From assembly GCA_037074705.1 (NCBI GenBank), contig CM073594.1, forward strand, positions 60,074,509 through 60,138,508: 64,000 nt of DNA. The letters run 5' to 3'. The notes beneath the pieces were generated by a model that searched no databases, had not been told where the DNA came from, and saw nothing but the letters and a program-made list of their open reading frames with translations. Of this stretch, positions 57,745 through 64,000 are shown piece after piece (position 1 is the stretch's first letter; the number at the start of each line of letters is the position of its first letter). A program made the position numbers and the translations under genes. This stretch comes from Zhengitettix transpicula (taxonomy: Eukaryota; Arthropoda; Insecta; Orthoptera; Tetrigidae).

Positions 57745-58350
57745 TGTCAGAATATCCATGAATATTTTTGAATATAATTGAATCACTCTAAATATTTATT
57801 AAAAATCTCCGAATATCCTTGATTATTTTTTTCATCATATCTGAATATATTATTTTATATCTCTCAATATACATATACATATCTCTGAATATTTTTTGAC
57901 TATGTCTGAATATCCCAGATTAATTTTGAATATCTGTGATTATTCCCGAATATTATTTTTAATATCCTTTAAATTTCCCCGAATATTTCTCAACGCTCCT
58001 ATTTATTTTTTTAATATCTCTGAATTTGTTTTCAGAATCGATTATTATTTTGAATATCTCTAAATATACGTAGATACATTTTCATTATCTCGAAACATTT
58101 TCTTTTATGTTAATATACCCCTAAATATTATTTAAATATCTGTGAATAACTCATAATATTCCTGAATATTTTCCTGAACATCGCCTAATGTCTATGAATG
58201 TTCCTGAATACTTTTTTAAATTTATTTTGAGACCTCTAAATTTTCCCTGAATTATTTTTTGAATATCTCAGAATTTCCCTGATTTTTTTTGAATACCTCA
58301 TGATTGATTAACATATTTTAAACATCTCTGAACTTTACTCAACATTTTTA
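57745..58350. repeat. Degenerate minisatellite (TGAATATYTCTGAATATTTTT-type)
   Basis: About 600 bp built from diverged units based on TCTCTGAATATTTTTTGAATA, with roughly 10- and 20-bp spacing between GAATAT cores. Variants include CCGAATAT, CTGAACAT and TCTAAATAT. There is no coding capacity. The degree of decay implies an old array. Confidence 0.75.
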
Positions 58351-59340
58351 AATGACCGCCGTATGTGTAGGGAATCTTTGTATAGCAAAAATAAAATAAA
58401 TAAAAAACATTACGGTTTCAGGCCGAGAATCCAGTTCTTACGGAAATCAAAATTGAATTTTTAATTTAAGTTTGTGTCCAAATATAAAGGGACGTTGTGT
58501 CGCTTATTTAAATTTATCACGAACAAATTGTAACCCAATAAACTTTAGAATTTGTTCATTTTTATAAATATTTATAAATTATTCTGACAATTCTTTGCAC
58601 AAAACGGTTGCTGAATTTATTAATAATTTTATAAATAAAACGATGTAACATTGGAATTCAGATTATATAAATTTTAAAAGACACATTTCGTTACATGATG
58701 CGATTTGCGAGAAAAAATAACAAATAACAATTACAAATTTCCACATAACTGGTGCACTGTCTAATAGACACTTAAGAATCCGACACCTTCACAAAGCGAG
58801 AAATTTCATGGACCTATTTCGGCGTTTTCTATTCCCACAAAATAAACAACGCGTCTATGCAGAACTTTTTCCCATACTTTGATGTACTTTGAATTTACTC
58901 GCGGTCCTGCATTTTACATGTGGTACCTAGATTTTGTCCGCAAGGAAAAATCATGTGAGCAGCGAGCCCATGGGCTGGTATTTGTGTAGCCACAATTAAG
59001 TTCGCATTTATAATTACACAGTCCGTATGTGTACAAAGAGAATTGTAGAGGCGACTCTGAAGAGACTCTTGAATCTTTTAATACCAGAGATGCTTGCTTT
59101 AAGAGAGAGACAGAAACTCGTGGTCGCGTGACCCGAACTAATTTCGTTCGTTTGCAGCCTACGAGTACAAATACCATTATTTCCACAGGATCCTTAATTG
59201 TGTGTCGAACAATTCGGTCACATGACGTTCAATTTTTTAGGTGCAATTTACGTAAATACATGTGGAAATCTATAAGCAATGCGCCTTCACCCTGAACACA
59301 TTTTCGCACTGTCGTCATCTATCTATAGCCACTATAATTT
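58351..59340. other. Mostly AT-rich DNA, no gene seen
   Basis: Overlapping frames of 88-90 codons around 58914-59295 lie on opposite strands with no domain. The last bases abut the truncated repeat copy at 59341. Confidence 0.45.
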
Positions 59341-59610
59341 CACAGCAAACTCCTCTCCCGCTATCGGAAGGGCGTGGGACAAGTACCCAATGCCCGACCT
59401 ACCCGATGCAGGTTTTTCTAAGGTTTTCCCTGCATTTCTTTAGGCGAATGCCGGGTAGGATCCTTAAAATATAGCCCGGGGGCCCTAGTAACCCTTGGCT
59501 ACCTTCGTTTACCCTTCCGCATCCCCCCTTTTCAAATCCCTTCCTATGATTTTAAAGGGGAGTTGCCCAAGGTGGATTACCCTCATGTAGCCTGTTGCCC
59601 TAAAAAAAAA
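59341..59610 (+). mobile_element. Poly(A)-tailed dispersed element, 5'-truncated copy 8
   Basis: Starts inside the element at CACAGCAAACTCCTCTCCC and runs to GTAGCCTGTTGCCCT plus nine A. A 5'-truncated copy with an intact A tail supports LINE-type mobilisation of this family. Confidence 0.88.
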
Positions 59611-62600
59611 GAATAAAGACGAAGACCTTAGTAAATGTAATTTACTTTATACTGATTGTTTATTTAATAACACAATTCCTCTACCGTTTTGTTTTTTCTC
59701 ACTTTCCTTGTCTACTCTACATGGTTACTTAATAAACTGGATGTCCAGTAGATACTTAAAATAATACTTCACCATGATCAACAAGTTTCAAGAGGTAGTG
59801 TTATAAATCAGAGTAAAACAGAAAGGGAAGAGATTAAATATTAATTTAAATTCATATGCGACATAGATGTTATTTTAAATTTCCTGAAAAACAATTCACA
59901 GAAGGATGTTTGATAAGCCATTGGAATTTTGACTGATTTTGCTGTACAAATAAATATCAACCTATCATAAATTCTCCTGAAAACATGCCCTATATATAAT
60001 ATACACGCGTTTCCACATTTTACCTTCCACGTAACTCACATTTTCAAAAATAAATTTCAGATTTTTCGTTACAATTAAAATTTATGAAATTCTAGAAAGG
60101 GATTATTCGAATTTGGAAACGGTGAGAAAAAGTAACTTACATTTAAGACAGCTAAATATTGTAGGATCAATATTCTTTTGTAGCGACTCGCAGTAGAATT
60201 TAAAAAACGAGGATGAAAGGTGTGTAGCGTTTTGCATCCGGAAGAGACGCTCAGTTTTTGTGAACGGCGCTTGTACTTGTAATGACACTGGTATGGAAAT
60301 CGGACTACGGACATTCGAAACAGTTTACTCATGTTAAGTTTCCTCCGTTTTTTCCTTTTTTTGGTGCGGGAAGAGGGGGGGAGAGCATATATATTTTATG
60401 GATATTTATTAATATTTTTTCTACCAATGGAAATTTGGTTGTTTAAACGTTATACTGTGAATTTTTCTGTTCATTATGGCGCGTTTGTAGTATAATAGGA
60501 TGCGAGAGACTATCTCCTCCAACCCCCCGACGCGCATAGAAACTGCATCGGCTGTTAGTCACTTACTCATTACGGCGTCGCCACAACAACTAAAAAAAAA
60601 GTATTGGAGCATTGGAAAGCGCAGGCTGCACTCTCCATTTGTCGTAATTAAATACCGATTTCCAATAAATTTCACTGGGCTAATAACGACGCCGGGCAAT
60701 ACGCTGTGGCCGCGATGGCGGGGTCTGGGAAGGGGTAGGTCAGTAACCACGAGGGGAAAAGGAAAGTAGGGGTGGATTTGATACAAAACACACGATCTGG
60801 TAATAATAACACGCTCCCTCTCTGTCTCTCTGAGGATGTGGGGGGAATGCTTTCATTCTATTAGCGAGCCCAAGGTGTGGACAGGATCATTATCTGGCCC
60901 TAGGGAGCGAGGGCGGCCAACAGCCCCGTGGAAAAGGGAGAGGTTTTATTGCCACGCGTGTGATCGTCCCCTACTTCTCTAGAACTGAGAAAGATAACAA
61001 GAAGGGGAAAGTGTATGCACACTCTACTAACCGGAGATTTTTTTATAGCCATTAATAAAATTAGAAACACTGACGATTCATTGTTCGCCAGAATAGGAAT
61101 AAAATCGTGAAATGTTTCATTAGTATAAAATGGATGGTTTTTAACAAATTGTTAACTAAAATTTAATGTTGGAATGGTCTTCAAATAACAGGCGAATATG
61201 CCTGAAAATTGACTAAAACGTTGCAGTAAAAATGTATCGACTAAAATTATTGTTTTATAAATACAAATAGTATACAATAATCGAGTTAAATTAAAAAATA
61301 TAATGAAAATATTGAAATTATTGTTGGGAAAAATAAATAGCACTAAGTAAAACGTATACTGACTAATAATACAATAAATAAAACCAAACAAATATCAATA
61401 ATTCACTTTTCTTCTTTCCTTAAAATTATTCGCAGTTTTTATTTAATCTTGGTGTTTTCATTGCTGTAGCATGATGAATTTATAACCAGATCAATGATGA
61501 AATATGTTAATAAATTAATTATCCTATTATAAAGTTTTGGAGCTTGCTTCTTATTGCTAAACACTCATCGCGGCGTCCTTTATTTAAATAATTCATTTTT
61601 AATTTTTATCGGTCAATAACTTTTAATAGAAAAATATTTAATAATTTCCTGAATTTTATTTAATTTAGTAAAAACGTATATATGCATTTGTGAAATCTGT
61701 ATTAAAACATTTTCTTATATATTTCGCCTCCGCTTTTAATTCACAAGAGTATAATATACCAAAGTATTTGACAAAATCAATGTTTAATATAAAAATGTTA
61801 TAATATAACTATAAGGAATTTTTCAATATGTCCTAAATTTTAATTGATAGTACAGTCAAATTTAATATGTACGGATAAATAGAATTAACATATTTGTAAT
61901 TCTAGGAAAACGATACAACCAAAATTGTAAAATAAAAGTTGAGTTCCATGAAAACGTTACATATACTTTTCTAAAATAATTTACCAAGATAAGATTAAAC
62001 AAAATAATATATATTAGAAATTCGTCTTGTATTTACAATTTTATATTTATCTGCATGGTGAAAAAAATTACTAAACTCTCTTGTGTGAATTAACGATGTA
62101 CTGTGTCGTGTATCATTCATTAGTATACATTGGTAAAATATCAAATAAGTTAATTCTTAACGTCTATATTATTTTCCCGTGTTTATTTCTAAACTCTATG
62201 GTGGTTGGAGTTTCTTCAGGACGAATTTTTTTTCCACGTGGAGGAATACGTCGTGTGCGGTCACACGAAAATGCGATGTTAAGGAACCGTAAATACACTC
62301 AGTCCTTATGCTGGGTAAAATAAAATGCACTTCCTACTTTTAGCGTTTGGCCTGCTACAACCCACACTCTAGTTAAAAATATATTTGCATAATTTTTTTT
62401 TAAAAAAACACTTAGTTCGAGTTTAAAACTTTTGGTGAATATTTTTGGGACATCAAATGAAATTAAAGTGTTTATTAGTAAACAAAAATAAAAATAAAGC
62501 TGATCAAATTAATTAAATAATTACATTTACCTACAAAATAAATCTAAAATAATATTATGTACACGAAAGTGTCGACACTGCTTCATCTATCGATTTATAT

Positions 62601-64000
62601 AGAACTCAGAATTATTATAATTATCAATGTGTTCAATATAAAAATGTTTTTTCTTTATAATATAATTTTATTATATGATATAAGATTCCTAATATTTTTA
62701 CCTTAAAACATTTAACACTTTAATTGTATAAGAATTTTACTTCCAATTCTCGCAACACGATTTGTAACGTTAATTATCCAAATAAGAATTTTCAAGAAAG
62801 GACGTTTTACGTAGTTTTATATTATCCAACTAATATTACAACTTTATGTCATACTTTCGCGCCGTGACCTTAATGAAGGATCACTCTTGTTTTATGTCAT
62901 AATATTTACCCTCTTCAATACTGGGAGCATTACTCCAATTAACCTCAATTCCAAATGACCAGAGCGAATAATAAGCCCAATTATCTTGTACGACCAGAAC
63001 CCATAACATACATGATTAACTAACCGCAATTATAGCAAGTCAAACAAAAGAAAAAAATAGAAGTTCAAAAGATTTAACGCGTTATAAAGCTGCGAAATGA
63101 AAGGGAATATAGTATTAATATATTTAAAGGAAGTAATAGATGAAAGTATTGTGAAAAAATTCTCGTATCTATTTGCAGTTTTTAGTATATTGATTACATT
63201 TTTAAAACTTTTAACGTTACTTAACAAAATTATTCAGAAAACTGTGAAAATACACACAAAATTCGAAAGTATTAATTCAATACCTTTAATAATCTCAATT
63301 AATTTTTTGAATTTTTAATATTAACTAGTAGCCACGTCTGATAATATGTTTCCAATTTTATACATCGTAATTAGAGCTTTAGACTAATTTTAATTAATAT
63401 TATACGTAAGTACTAAGAAAAATGAAAAATATTTTAATAACGAATCGAATACATTTCATGAGTAAGTATTAAATTAAATGTATAGTGGATACAAATTCAC
63501 TGTGAAACATACAACATTCCCTCGAGGGAAAATAATTAGACACCCCTTTTTGTCCGCAACACGCAACACACGTTTAATCCAGCTTACAATTAATTACCTT
63601 TGATTTTCTCTTATATAAAAGTATTCCTCGCATTAAAATACGTATCAAAAATATTTTACATTTAAAGTTTCACGATACTTAAAATGAACATAAGCATCAT
63701 ATGTAAGTATTTGAGGCACACACACACACAAAAAAAATAGAATATTTAATTCCAAAACACTGAAATACGCAGTTTAGTGGAATACTGAATGGTATTAAGA
63801 AAAATTTAATTCCCAATATTTTACTTCTCATCCTTTTATTTTAAAATATATCAATACCTAATTGTAACAAATTGCTGATTCGTACCATCATCTCTGAAAC
63901 TGCTGAAGTGCTGTTAATTTTTAATTCGAAATGATTTTTTTATATTCAAAAATATTAATCTTTAGAGGAAAGTCGTGAAATTTTTTATAAGTGTTGATAA
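59611..64000. other. AT-rich DNA with one GC-richer island, no gene
   Basis: A GC-richer island at about 60480-61010 includes an 89-codon plus-strand frame overlapping a 75-codon minus-strand frame, with no domain. The rest, to the window end, is AT-rich with only short frames and a CA run at about 63718-63730. Confidence 0.45.

Noticed and set aside
1..64000. CRISPR arrays, operons, bacterial or viral gene clusters
   Set aside because: No regularly spaced repeats, no dense gene packing, and the composition and transposon types are eukaryotic.

Overview
The window looks like AT-rich nuclear DNA from an arthropod, most likely an insect. This rests on three things: many old, non-autonomous transposon copies; dispersed microsatellites; and a primer-binding-site-like sequence matching the 3' end of an insect-type tRNA-Lys. 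A more exact placement (for example cockroach, termite or stick insect) is only a guess. I found no protein-coding gene, tRNA, rRNA or CRISPR array I can defend. The longest open frames (182, 166, 157, 146 and 145 codons) lie in microsatellite-bearing, uncharacterised or repeat DNA and none shows a protein family I recognise. The region is best read as intergenic or deep intronic DNA.

Four repeat systems dominate. (1) A poly(A)-tailed family of about 550 bp has copies near 11.0, 16.1, 26.2, 35.0, 35.7, 47.3, 48.1 and 59.3 kb. It has hairpins at its 5' end, and several copies are 5'-truncated, so it behaves like a SINE or other LINE-mobilised element. The 35.0-36.3 kb cluster is a tandem pair punctuated by three copies of the same 12-bp sequence. 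(2) A Helitron-like family (5' TC, 3' CTAG, insertion between A and T) has copies at 5.3, 20.6-21.2, 24.0-25.2, 25.3-25.7, 28.0-29.7 and 51.9-52.8 kb. Three copies keep a perfect TGACGTCA palindrome, and the 28.0 kb copy is split by a 939-bp insertion resembling a solo LTR. (3) A short motif recurs on both strands: CTGANGA, then 17-19 nt able to form a hairpin, then GAAAC, then a two-base-pair mini-stem. It matches the hammerhead ribozyme core, and its hairpin bases vary in a compensatory way between copies. Several copies sit in the arms of foldback elements. (4) There are LTR-like fragments (7.7, 11.6-12.5, 28.1-29.0, 44.4 kb) and a LINE-like 3' tail present twice in opposite orientation (9.2 and 37.4 kb).

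Local oddities include an exact 155-bp duplication at 4.7-5.2 kb, a roughly 600-bp degenerate minisatellite at 57.7-58.35 kb, long AT/GT, AT and G/C runs, and islands of GC-richer, CpG-containing unique sequence (for example 13.3-14.2, 22.9-23.4, 27.3-28.0, 46.1-46.5, 54.0-54.4, 56.6-57.2, 60.5-61.0 kb). The islands are the best candidates for conserved regulatory DNA. Two of them, near 6.0 and 54.25 kb, share a short similar block. The most interesting system here is the hammerhead-like foldback family.
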